The notes beneath the pieces are model-generated. The model ran no database searches and had not been told where the DNA came from. It was given only the letters and a program-made list of their open reading frames with translations. A stretch of DNA of 64,000 nt from Solen grandis (lineage: Eukaryota > Mollusca > Bivalvia > Adapedonta > Solenidae), in assembly GCA_021229015.1 (NCBI GenBank), contig CM037781.1, forward strand, positions 34,578,759 to 34,642,758, given 5' to 3'. Positions 12,563 to 23,470 of this stretch are shown one piece after another. The translations under genes were made by a program, and so were the position numbers. Numbering within the stretch: the stretch's first letter is position 1; each line of letters opens with the position of its first letter.

Positions 12563-14100
12563 CCAAATATCTAAGCTCTAGGCCTTGCGGATTTGCAGAA
12601 AAAACTTTTTCAAAGTTTGAAGTTTTAAAATATAATTTTAGCTCCTGTGACGTACTTTTTCAACCAATCAAAATGATTTGAACAATATTGAGGGGATCAT
12701 AAAGATGATTCCTGTGAAGTCAAAATCCATTCAGCGGTTTAGGAGATGTTGTTTAAAGGAAATTGTTGACGTCGGACGGACGTTCGACGACGGACGCCGG
12801 ACAAAAGGCGATCACAAAAGTTCACTAAAAGAACGTTGTGCTCAGGTGAGCTAAAAATGAATGCTTAACGTAAACATATTCTGCTTAATTCAATTATTCG
12901 GGGAAAGTACTTGCCAAGATCCGCCATTGCGCGCCGGTCTAATTTGATATAATATAATGAGTATCACATGAATATACTTTTTTTCAAATTCATGTTTATT
13001 TGACACATGATGATGTCATATTCAAGACTGAGGTTTTAGAAACAAACATTATTTCGCCCCATATTGTTTCTTACAAGAAGAAATGACTCATTAATGTGTA
13101 TGCGTGTGTTTTGTTTTTAATTTATTTATTTAAATGATTATTAAATTATCAAAGCATCAATGTAAGACATAGAAGAATGAATTTTCGTTTTTTTCTAATG
13201 TAGCAGTTTTGCGTAGCAAAAATAGGGTACAATGAATTGCATCTTGTAGTATGTTCAAGCGAAAACTGTTGTAAATTGCACGCGTGCGGCATAATGAAGG
13301 TTCCTTTCTCTTCCTCTTATCAGCCTATCAGAAGAGGAGAATTCTATTCAGGGGAACATGATGTACTTCATTTTACTGGAATAAATCCACCATTAAAATT
13401 TTATACGCTTCAAATAAATACTAGTCTTAGTATTTAGCGGACAGAAATAAATCATAACCAGTGTCAAAGCTAATTAAACACAATGTCTTAATATTGCAGG
13501 GTAAGCCTGCTCTTCCTTGCCAACCATGGAAAAGAGATGCGTAACGACAGGTATAAATCAAACAGTAACCTATGTTAGAACTCAAGTTTCGATAAATAAT
13601 CCAAAGCCCTGTTTGAACGGTGTGTTCATTTCTCCGCCTACCGCTCTGTCTTTATCTGATTTGTGGAGATAATTACTGTATGGTAGAAGCAATTTGCCAG
13701 AAAATAAGTCCTAACTACGAAGTGAATGTGCAAGTGATAATCACGTCTTACGCATTGTCTTTAATCAATCGCGAACACGGATTTATGATCTATTACGGAT
13801 TGTAATTTCGTTTTAAATGATAATTTAACATTGCCTGAGACGTCTACGTCAATATATAGTACCTGGATGTCTTCAATGATTGACCGTCGTTTAGCTTACA
13901 GATTTAAAAACATATATGAAATGTCTGGAGAATGTCAAATTGTTGGTAGATATTAAATGCATCACTGATAATATTGATATTGCAAGGTCGAGACGCCATG
14001 GCAGAAAAGTAGAAGGGATGGGAATTATTGTTGAACCGTCTTTGTCTTTGATATGAAATACGCCAAAACCAAGCCTACACTTCTTTTAAAATGTATGTAG

Positions 14101-14758
14101 CAGCGAAGTGGCCCATATTGGTTTATTTTCTTTTTTGCATTTTGTAACTGTGACAGACAACTACACAGTTAGGCATCTTAGACTGTATACATTATAGAAG
14201 AAATTGTAGATACAGTATGATCATATGAGTTAATGTCTTTTCTCGGCGGTTTCTCGACAAAACAAATGTCTAATTATGTCGAACATATTATTTCGATTCA
14301 GTGACCTATCCGAAATTTAGGAATGCATTAATTTCCATATCACCAATTTCAATATTATTACCAATTCAGTTGGAATGTGTATTTTATGGTTTCAATGGCA
14401 CTAGAATTATTCGCCAACCTTCAGACTTTACAGCAATCTCCCCATCTCTTAGCAAAACACACCTAATGACTTTGTATGTGATTTCAAAAAAATGGTTATG
14501 GGTAATTCTCAAGTAAACAATATGTCTTTGATCAATAGAGCGTTTAGAGAAACACACGAGAAATCAGCATTATGTGTTTTAATTTTAAAAAAATGAGGAT
14601 TGTGCACAGTATCTCTATTGCTGCGGGTAGTAGATATTTTTCCTGTACGGCATTAATAATTGGCATCCTGTTGCATTTAAGAACATTTTAAAAAAAATTA
14701 CCTGCATCAGAACGGATTTAGTTGGTGTTACGTTTTTGTTTTTATTTGTTTTTGTTTT

Positions 14759-14799
<41 letters not shown>

Positions 14800-16529
14800 T
14801 TTTCTTGTGAAATTAGTTTTTTACACTGGCATTCAAAAAATTACATTCGTCAATTCAAAAACACTTATAACCACTCAAATATATATATAATATTTTGTTT
14901 TCCTTTTAAATTGAAAACGAAACAAAAAGGTCAAATGTGTTTTCAAACATAAAAAGATATATGTGATATTGAATATTACAATTACAAACGATCTGCTTCA
15001 TATTAATATTATTACTCATTGATTGCGAGTATTCGATGAACTATTAGGTTGTCATTCACCCTCTCATAAGTCGGTTTCTGTTCAAGTCTGCCATTATAAA
15101 GAAAAGAATCTTAGCAATAAGTTCTGTCAAATATGCGACTGAGAAATTCCATTTTCCAGAATCAAAGGAAAAGACGTTACGTTTAATTAAAACAATTGGA
15201 TGTGTTTGGCAAGTAGGACTGAAAGTTAATTTAATTTCTTGTAAGAATGAAGTTACATAAAACAGGAATATGTGCATGTATCTAATAATTAGGTATAGCA
15301 TTGTGATTACACTGTAGCCATTAAACGTTGTTGATGTTGATTTATTTTTGGGGTTACCATTACCTCGACAGCATTTGAGCCATTTAATGATGTTCATCTA
15401 AGTAATAGTTGAAAAGAGAAAGATAGCGAGTGAACAGAGGCACACCAATAGAAACCACTGAAATGCCTATCGAAAACAGGAATAGTCTAATGTAATAGTA
15501 CTACTTTCACAATTCGTTAATGGAGAACCCCTGTTATTAACAAGTGTGTTATATAATGATGATGTCAATTACATCTGCTATTACCATCATACGGCCTTAC
15601 TCTCGAACTGTCTTAAGATTGGCTTAAACTTTAAAATATCATAAATCGAAATTTGTGGCCAGTCAGAAGCTCTGAAAATCCATATTTATCAGTGATTTAT
15701 TTCAATAGAACACTTTTGTGTGTTACCATGTACAGAATAGATCGATCATTTTCACAATATCAAATTCTTGCCACAAAGTCATGGTGACTTCTAAGTCGAA
15801 AGTTTCTCCAGACAATAGATGCCAGCTCACTTCTGCCTTCTTTTGTCTGAATAAATATCTTGATAGATTCTATCCTATATAAATTGATTGTTGGCATGTA
15901 AGAAACTCGACTTGTGTTGGTTATTGAAAACATACCGTGAGCACTCTATTAAACAATGTAGCATTTCAAAACGATATGAAACACACCTGCGAATACGACA
16001 ATTTAAGTCTATAGTTAATAGTCTACTTAATACCAAATAAAGTGCAAATATATACGATGTATATACTATAATCTTATCGTATTTTTATATATCTACCTGT
16101 CTGTCTACAAAACTTCCATCACTACAACAGTCATTTTACCACATCGCCGGCCAAGGTTATGAGAGAGCATGGTAAAGACGTGTCATTACTTGTCTCTTGT
16201 AGCCCTCAAGAGAAGGCTTATGTACAATTTGTGCTGTGTTTTTATTGTTTTGTACATACTTGAGACGCAAAAAAAGAACTTTCCACTAGGAAAGAAAATA
16301 ATTTAGGGGTGCATCTGGTGCTGAAACAAAGGGACATGCTTGTATTTTCTAGGCATCACGCATTATATGATGATATTAGGGCAAATTGTGTAATAAACTA
16401 CATTTGTACAATTTTAAAGTTACGAAAACATTATTCTTAATATATACGAATATATACATACTATTAAATTAACTTTCATCTTTCTTCAAGATTCTGAATA
16501 CGACACTAAATTTATTACAACCATTACTT
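14101..16529. other. AT-rich stretch with no supported gene
   Basis: I see no repeat termini, tRNA-like sequence or recognisable coding domain. A 113-codon ATG-initiated minus-strand frame (15056-15397) is open but has no familiar motif and is no longer than chance allows at this base composition. The only structured feature is the GT tract at 14763. Confidence 0.5.
14763..14794. repeat. (GT)n microsatellite
   Basis: About 16 uninterrupted GT repeats, preceded by a T-rich tract. Confidence 0.95.
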
Positions 16530-16730
16530 AAGGTTATCTATTCCTCATCAAATATTGATCACGGTCTATCAAGTGATTATCTTTATTTTAGAGTAATTGC
16601 AAGCCTTTTTAGACAATGCGAAAACAATGTCTTTAACTCTAATCAATGGATGTTTGCATCTGCACTGAAGTCTTTTCAAAAATCTGAAGGACCATGATTA
16701 TATTTCAAGGATGGGTGGATTACATTAAAA
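16530..16730 (+). repeat. Diverged direct repeat, copy 1
   Basis: Aligns with 21085-21290. Shared blocks include GGTC(T/C)ATCAAGTGAT, GTTTGCATCTGCA / CTTGCATCTGCA, and GAAGGACCAT / AAAGGACCAT, in the same order and spacing. Identity is roughly 65-70% by eye. Function is unknown; it is probably an old dispersed repeat. Confidence 0.55.
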
Positions 16731-16736
16731 GATCTA

Positions 16737-16740
<4 letters not shown>

Positions 16741-16772
<32 letters not shown>
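16741..16772. repeat. (AT)n microsatellite
   Basis: About 16 AT dinucleotides, directly after the diverged direct repeat ending near 16730. Confidence 0.95.
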
Positions 16773-16776
<4 letters not shown>

Positions 16777-17234
16777 CTATACTGGTTCCTTGTTTTATAT
16801 TCACACGCTCTCGAATTTGAGTTGGTAATATTGTACTTACTTACGATATTTGATTTTTAATTGCTTTACTCTAAATTATTAATGTATTGACGTAGATATT
16901 TTAAGTATTCAATTTCATTTTACATTTTTCCTGTAAGTTATACTTTGTGTGAAAATATATTTAATGACACCTTTGCAGGAAGCCAGTTTTAATCTGAGTA
17001 TTAACACGATTAATTGCCAGTAGTTGAATTACCAAACAATAAAGGTATATCTCATTTCAGATACAGGATAATTATATTGCCATAATCGATATTCACTTTA
17101 AATGGTCTTATACAAGAATTTATAGTGAAAATGTATTGTAACACTGTACTATAAATGTCATGATAAGTATTAGAATTTATTTTATGTTGCATAAAACTTA
17201 ATTTAATACGAAATCGATAATACTTTACTGATTT

Positions 17235-17770
17235 TTGTTTACAACGCAACGTATTATAACCGATCGTGGGAATCTAAATACCGGATATCCAAATTCAGCG
17301 CTCTCTAGCGGACAAGCTGTACGTGCACCTGTTTGTTCGTACCATAGTTATACAATAAATACATACAATTGCTTGACAAACTCCAGTTTTGGTGAGTGAA
17401 ATATTTTACATCTCTTACATGAAGAAAATGCACTACAATCTTTTGTGCATAATTTTTTTATCATTTTATTATGCACATAACGCACGATAACTCTGCAATG
17501 ATGCGTAGGCAGAAAAAATAATCAATGACAATACAATGAATTAATTGTGTGACAGTGAAGCAATCACATACCACTGGTAGTTAAGAGTCCTTAGTTAAAC
17601 TCATACGTATTTCAGAGAAAAATGTTCGGCCTTCACAGCAACATGATAAAATAGTAACAAAATACAACTGAAATGGAAAATCAATAAAACATTTCCAAAT
17701 TCCAAGCCACTTGCCATTCTCCTTTACTGTTTCAGGTAATGCTTAACGCAACATTCGGACTCTTAGTCCT
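17235..17770 (+). repeat. Inverted-repeat arm 1 of an unnamed ~0.5-0.6 kb dispersed element
   Basis: Starts around ACAACGCAACGTATTATAA and ends around CTTAACGCAACATTC. Its reverse complement is at 22010-22660. Shared blocks are GATATCCAAATTCAG, CTCTAGCG, GTACGTGCAC, TGTTTGTTCGT, CGATAACTC, GATGCGTA, ACATTTCCAAATT and TGCTTAACGCAACA. No coding frame is seen. AACGCAAC recurs at both ends of each arm. The element class is unknown. Confidence 0.7.
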
Positions 17771-18905
17771 TTGCTTTAATTATGCACTATTATTGATCAA
17801 ATTTCTATATCTATGTTATTATTTTCTAATGATAATTGTTACATACTAGTGTCCGTTTCATGTTATCAATGATCCGCTAAACTAAACCAGATGGATTCAG
17901 CCTTTATTAATCAGGACGTTAATTTTAGTTGAGGAAGACGGCGAAATCGTTCCATAAATAACCTGCATTTTAAAAATTAAGGAAGAAACACTCTGCCATT
18001 GATGCTTAAGTGAGTTTATCAGATTTTCATTTTGTCTTCAAGGATTCCCATGAATATTTTAGAGGCATTGTTCTACAATATCCAAGTCAGAAAAATATGT
18101 CGTTACACGTTGTAACATTACCGATAAAAGCAGTACTTAGTTCAATAAAATTCCAAGAGACAGGTTACTGTATATTATCACGTCTGAAACCAAATTATTT
18201 AAAGGTCCATTATTCTTCAAACAGCTGTCGTATATTCTTCGTACAGGCAGCAAAGTGTGAGTCACAGATTTGTTAAGAGATGCAATCTGTATATACTTAT
18301 TGACTACAACATAACTGCAAAGCATAAATAAAAAGATCATTTGCTACAGATCATTCAATTGTTTACAAAAAATACCTATTTGCCTATTCCACATATCTTT
18401 GTAAATTTTCTGACTTTTTCTATAGAATCTGATAAACAAATGGTGATTCGGCGATATTTTTTCAAATTCAAACAAATTCCTATCACGGACCGACTTTGGG
18501 AATACTCTCCAGTGAGAGTATTTTGAAATCCATACAAAATACTAAATGACGTTCTTTAAACAACATTTTCAATGCGCGAATCTGTTGTTGAACAGGACCT
18601 ATTTGCACATTATGAACCATTTTATTAGGTCAATGTTATTTCATCTTTTTCTTTTTCATGAAACTACTATTATTATGAAAATAATGGGCCTTAAACTGGT
18701 TATAACCGGTAAATCTGTCTTGTGGTTTTATGCGGTGAAATACTTTAACTTGAGGATGTAAAATTATCGGATCATTGCTAGGCTCGGAGAATTGAGATTT
18801 AATTTGTATATTTACTTTTCAATAGAAATGGTTGAGATCATGTCGGGACAAGGAATATCACTCACTCTTATCTCAAGTGTGGCTATAAATCTCGTCTAAA
18901 AATGG

Positions 18906-18948
<43 letters not shown>

Positions 18949-20020
18949 TCTCTTAAAGATCACAAATGAAATGTCATTATGCCAGTTAATTGTGTAAACC
19001 ACGTGTTATAATACATGCTTTTTGGGGGAATAGACATAAAATATATTGTTCCTATTCTGATTTTCAAGAAACATGTATTTGAATATTTCTAAACTCGTAG
19101 GTTTGCAGTTCTAGAATTCCTTGAACTACGCACTACTAAATTTGAAAAGAAAATGTTATCATAAGGTAATCTTCACGGCAAATGATGCTCACCTTCTCGG
19201 AAATCTGAAATAATGGCGATATTTAAGTTGATAAAAATCTTTATTTAAAATGTTTCGTTACACGTAGGCCTCATATCTCTATTTCTCTGAAATATTACAT
19301 ACAGTGCATATGAATTGGTTTTTGACCCTTTTTATGTTTTTTAGTGGATTACTCGATATAAATTAAAAAAAATATTTGATTACACAATGACAATTATAAA
19401 AATATATAATTTCACTGTTACGTACGAGGTGAAGAAAAAAAAAGAAAAGCCAGCTATACGCTTTACAAAAACAAATTATTCAGCAAACAAGTTGCAAGTT
19501 ACACAAATGTACTTACATAAAACAAAATGTAGTACAATATCTATATGAAATTTGATTTATAGCTGACCTGTGGAATCCACTTACTAAACCAAAGTCCTTT
19601 TGACTGTAAAATACTGATACTAAATTCAGTAAAATAATCCCAAACTTTGGTAGCTACATCTACTTGACTTCCGATGATCACTTTCCACTGATGACTTTTT
19701 CGGTAAAGAGAAATAGATAATTCCAGAATGATACAGTTTACCATGGAATAGAACTTTCCAGAATATGTCAACGTTAACCAGGTTATGAACAAAAACAATA
19801 AAAAAGGTAATCTGGAAAATTATGTCAGCATACACAGTGGTACAAACTGTACCACCAAAAGTATGACAGACAGAGATTAAACTTTCTCTTACAAACTTAA
19901 AAGACAAAAATGAATGTGTTTTTGTTTTTTTTTAGAAAGATGCTATGTTTTATTCCATCTTGTGAACGTCGAAGATTGTTTTCTTCCATGTGCTACCACA
20001 CGTACTTGAGAAAAAGGACC
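17771..20020. other. AT-rich stretch with no supported gene
   Basis: Lies between inverted-repeat arm 1 and the palindrome. It holds the AT tract at 18907. Several 60-93 codon frames occur on both strands without recognisable motifs. The minus-strand frame at 19541-19798 begins at TTG and lacks splice or domain evidence. Confidence 0.45.
18907..18945. repeat. (AT)n microsatellite
   Basis: About 19 uninterrupted AT/TA dinucleotides. Confidence 0.95.
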
Positions 20021-20767
20021 CTGTCTTAATCAATAAGAAAAAAATCACGATAGTCTATACATAATAAACAACAAGGTTACCAACTTCAGCAGGATGCTAA
20101 AGGGCACCCTTTGGGAATAAGTGTCAACAAATCAATGAAAATGCGCCCATCGATAATATTGGAGAATTCCCCCTGTCAGTGGGTAATTTTCCTTCAAAAC
20201 TGTTCACATGAAATACAGATGTTATTACTTTTAATGCCTGAAATTTCATGATTTCTTATTTGATATTTAGTTATTTTAACCGACTGGAACCTCGATCAAC
20301 GACAGTGAACCCAAAACGACATCTATGACGTCATCGCTCACGAAGGACAACTCAGACTGAGAAAAAGATGTTGCGATTGTATATGGTACAGAACTGGAAG
20401 GTAATAGTGTTCCGAAAATATTTGTAAACAAAATACTTCGGAAAACTCTAACCGTTCCCTTCTGTACATAAACAAATCGCAACGCTGACCTCTTAGATAT
20501 CGTTTTGGGTTCACTTCCGTTGATCGAGGTTCGAATGGTAAATCCCCACTCGAAGTCTTGACATTTCAGACCTTAGAAATAATTATATTTGTATTTCTTT
20601 TGAACAGTTATGAAAATAATTATCCATTGACAATGGGAAGTCGCCAAATAGGGCACATTTTTCATAGATATTTTGACACCAATTACTGATGGGTGCTCTT
20701 CATTATCCTGCTGAAGTTGGTTACCTTGTTGTTTTATATATAGTGCTTTTTTTATTAATGAAGACAT
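20021..20767. repeat. Near-complete imperfect palindrome (fold-back element), ~750 bp
   Basis: The left arm, reading inward, has AACAACAAGGTTACCAACT, CTTCAGCAGGAT, AGGGCACCC, ACTGTTCA, CCTCGATCAACG, GTGAACCCAAAACGA, GTTGCGATTGTAT, GTACAGAA and TTCCGAA. The right arm carries the reverse complements in mirrored order: TTCGGAA, TCTGTACA, TCGTTTTGGGTTCAC, CGTTGATCGAGG, TGAACAGT, GGGTGCTCT and ATCCTGCTGAAG. The axis is near 20425 and there is essentially no unpaired loop. The only clear asymmetry is ~30-40 bp near 20340-20370 plus small indels. No coding is credible. It resembles a fold-back MITE or a head-to-head duplication. Confidence 0.8.
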
Positions 20768-21084
20768 GGATAGTAAACATTAAATTTATTTTGATGTGAA
20801 TATATTGATACGAAAACTCAATGTAAGTGGCGAATTAAAGTTGAAAACCGCTATATTCAAAGCGCTTCGTGTGTGTGTGTGAAGGGGGTGGAGCACAGCT
20901 AGGGTCCTGTCCTCAAATACCTGTGTTGGCTATGTCACTCGTGAAGAATAAAATTTTCGAGGTTCACTCGATGAAACAAAATTGCATTTTTCACAAAAAA
21001 CGAACACATGTCCTTTAAATATTCTTCTAATCCAATTGGTTGTGCTTTTATTCCCCCCGGATCATCGAAATATATTCTATATTA

Positions 21085-21290
21085 AGGTAATCCATCCATT
21101 AATAAAGAGTGATCATGGTCCATCAAGTGATCAGAGGAATATCAAAGCTTATGTAAGCCTTTATAGTCTATGAGCTCATAACTCGAAGACAATGGACGCT
21201 TGCATCTGCATTTAAGAATTTTCAAGCATTTAAAGGACCATTATTATAATTTTATGATGGACTACCTGAAAGATAATTCCTACGCCCACA
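21085..21290 (+). repeat. Diverged direct repeat, copy 2
   Basis: Partner of 16530-16730 in the same orientation, with the same order of short conserved blocks. See that entry. Confidence 0.55.
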
Positions 21291-21379
21291 TACCATTGTT
21301 GTAAATTAACAAATTTAATAAACAAGGTTAGTCGTTCTTAACATTGTAAAATAAATAAATATGAACGCTAAAAAATAAT

Positions 21380-21641
21380 ATGTGCCGTGCTTTCTGGTCA
21401 TATTGTAGACAATATGAGGTATCTCGGTGCCTTAATAACCCGTCTATCGTCTGCAATTTATTCTCTCAAAAATCTACCAGACACAAAAATCATTTCACGC
21501 CTAATATGTTCACTCATATGCAATGCTGTTTGGCGAAATTGGTCCAGCATGGATATATTTCATCACCTTTTGTTCTTTGAGCCTCATTTAACCAGAACCA
21601 AATTGCAAGACAAATCAATCATACACAATTTCTGGAAATAA
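21380..21641 (+). pseudogene. Possible fragment of a LINE reverse transcriptase C-terminal region
   Basis: The +3-frame peptide includes MRYLGALITRLSSAIYSLK, then NLPDTKIISRLICSLICNA. This resembles the stretch after the RT fingers and palm of non-LTR retrotransposons: LG..I....S.A...L, then K....L...LI....W. It is only ~84 codons, has no catalytic motif, and no LINE sequence was found upstream or downstream. It is either an old LINE scrap or a chance frame. Confidence 0.25.
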
Positions 21642-21769
21642 AAGATTTGTACGGGCGATCTGTTATTAGCTAGCAACAGGCCGAATATTTAATTAATTAA
21701 AGCCTATACATATGTCATATGACATTGATAAAGGAGTTCGCAGGCTGTAAATGTATATCGCAATTATGC

Positions 21770-21838
21770 AGACAGACCGGGACTCGGACTCCATCGCTGC
21801 GAAGGTGAGTGCTCTACTGAATGAGCTACCAGACCACT
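21770..21838 (-). mobile_element. tRNA-derived SINE head
   Basis: On the minus strand it reads GTGGTCTGGTAGCTCATTCA then GTAGAGCACTC (A-box-like), CACCTTCGCAGCGATGG, and GAGTCCGAGTCCCGG (B-box-like). This is the layout of a tRNA. The anticodon and acceptor stems are mispaired, so a working tRNA gene is unlikely and a SINE head is the better call. No tail was delimited. Confidence 0.6.
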
Positions 21839-22009
21839 TACAAAACATTAACATTTTCATAATAAGAAACAGATTTGAAACCAAGATTACATACCTTACG
21901 AAAACTCTATGAAACAGATTTCCGCACAAACATGTTCCATGGTTGTTCCAGATACAATTTGGTTTATATAGAACTTTGTTTTCGAACCATCATCAACAGC
22001 GAAAGCATC

Positions 22010-22660
22010 AACGGAGTCCTAGTGATGTAGTGTTGCGTTAAGCATGAACCGGAACAATAAAGGAGAAAGTCAAGTAGCATGTAATTTGGAAATGTATTTT
22101 TTATTTTCCACATCAAATGTATCTTGTACCGAATGTAGCGTTCTGTTGTGATGCATGAACATATTTCTATGAACGATATAATTTTATTTACCATAAACCT
22201 GTTAAATTAACCATGGACAAATTACATGCCAGAGGTGCGCGATGAATAGTGCCCCAATGGCTTACGTCACACATTTTTATTCATTGTATATTTAGTGATA
22301 AATTTTCCGCTTACGCATCGTTTTGGAGTTATCGTTCGTTGTGTGCCGTGTCAACTTCTATAATAATAAATAAAAAAAATATAAAGAAGATTAATGAGCA
22401 TTTTATTAATGTAAGATATGTAAAAAACAACAACAACATGACACACGCCTACATAGGAGCTCGACATGCACGCATATGTTTCTATTGTATTATGATGGGA
22501 CGAACAAACATGTGCACGTACTGCTTGCTCGCTAGAGGGCATTGGATTTAGATATCCGGTTTTCAGGTTCCAAAGACCGGTCCTAATATGTCCACTAGAG
22601 GACACTGAATTTGGATATCAAGCGATCAATTATAATATGTTGCGTTATAAACAACGCAAC
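22010..22660 (-). repeat. Inverted-repeat arm 2 of the unnamed dispersed element
   Basis: Reverse-complement partner of 17235-17770, about 100 bp longer because of extra sequence around 22560-22600. That extra part includes a second GGATATC/CTCTAG-like block, an internal duplication. A local palindrome, GTTGCGTTATAAACAACGC (22637-22655), sits at its end. Between them the two arms bound about 4.2 kb. Confidence 0.7.
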
Positions 22661-22919
22661 GTAAAAATGACTTAAATGAGTATTTTGAGACAACTGTTGA
22701 TATTTTTCAAACGAATCTTTGAGAAAAAAAGGCATTGTCGCAACAAGGATACCGCAAGACCAGACTTCAAAATAGACAATTAAAACATCGAGGTGTATTT
22801 TTTTTTTCCAAATACGTTCAAACCAATTGTCAAGGTTATTATCAGGGATTGCTGAAAGTGTTTAATTATACAGTCAATATCCAATTATGTGCTGAAGATG
22901 CAGGACATTGTAATAAATT

Positions 22920-23470
22920 ATGAGAAAAGCTCATGGCAGCAATGATTTTGCCTCAAGATCATTCGAACACCATAAGCTACGGATATAGTTCATGAGCCTG
23001 AACGTCGTATTTACAATTTGAAAAATATCTCAATTCATGACAGTGTTACAAAAATGAAGATGGCACCAAACTCCTTGCCAATAACCAGAAATTTTCCTTC
23101 CGAAGACCCAGTAAAAAATCACGGATAAGAGATTTAACGTGCTTCAAAATACCAAAGTCGTCATTTTTGCACGGAGGTAATTTCCCCAAGTCAAATGCAA
23201 CCAGAATTTATGTTCGTTGTACAAAACTCGTCTGATATTAACAGAACTTTTCAGCATCATAAACTGCATGCAATTCTTTAAGAAAAAATTCCTTCTGACA
23301 TTTCTGTCATTAAATGCATACTTCGCAGAATTGCGACAGCAGTTTTGTCTCGGAAAGAACAAAATGTAATGATTGAAAGATTGCATGAAAACACCGGTAA
23401 CGATTTCGTTAAGTCCACCAGAGAATTAACGGCGATGAGTTTGGATGTGTTAAATTTCAGCAAATGGAGG
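22920..23470 (+). pseudogene. Candidate decayed coding region / exon
   Basis: Two protein-like frames follow one another on the plus strand. One spans about 23045-23233 and contains NEDGTKLLANNQKFSFRRPS and SRIRDLTCFKIPKSS. The other spans about 23281-23472 and contains SDISVIKCILRRIATAVL, SRKEQNVMIERLHENTGN and VKSTRELTAMSLDVLNFSKW. The second ends against GGAG|GTAAAA, a plausible splice donor at 23470. They are in different frames and a stop precedes the second (23278), so this is a pseudogene, two exons, or chance. No family is recognised. Confidence 0.3.

Larger units (their letters stand above)
10241..12856 (-). mobile_element. Helitron-like non-autonomous element, AGCTCACC family (copy a), with two nested insertions
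   Basis: On the minus strand it opens near 12856 with AGCTCACCTGAGCACAACG, continues with GATCGCC and CGTCCG motifs, and closes at 10241 with GGGCCATCCTGGCCC then TCTTGTT. The interior consists of ~170 bp imperfect monomers. Each has an ACACCAAATATCTAA block, a CCTTGTGGTTTCTGA-like block, and a GACCCC...GGGCCATGATTTGAAC block. There is no open reading frame, so it would depend on a partner for mobility. It is absent from copy A of the tandem unit, so it entered after duplication. A second family sits at 10756-11719 and a hAT-like MITE at 12116-12562. The Helitron-like label is inference from the terminal hairpins. Confidence 0.75.
6138..14100 (+). repeat. Tandem-duplicated unit, copy B (with insertions)
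   Basis: Second copy of the unit at 1-6137 in the same orientation. It is longer mainly because of a ~440 bp segment at about 7057-7494 and a 2.6 kb repeat element at 10241-12856, both absent from copy A. Copy A in turn has ~700 bp around 4000-4740 that is mostly missing here. Similarity ends near 14100, just after the block equivalent to 5770-5890. No protein-coding gene is recognised. The paired copies act as natural empty-site controls for the insertions. Confidence 0.85.

Noticed and set aside
13620..13805. Cysteine-containing 61-codon frame also open in tandem copy A (about 5395-5580)
   Set aside because: It stays open in both copies, but most differences change the amino acid, with few silent ones. 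That pattern fits neutral drift better than a conserved protein. No start codon is shared.
15056..15397. 113-codon ATG-initiated minus-strand frame
   Set aside because: Low complexity typical of AT-rich DNA, no motif, no splice or promoter evidence. One or a few frames this long are expected by chance in 64 kb.
21770..21838. Functional tRNA gene on the minus strand
   Set aside because: A- and B-box-like blocks are present but the anticodon and acceptor stems do not pair properly. A SINE head explains it better; the same holds for 39487, 52723 and 61402.
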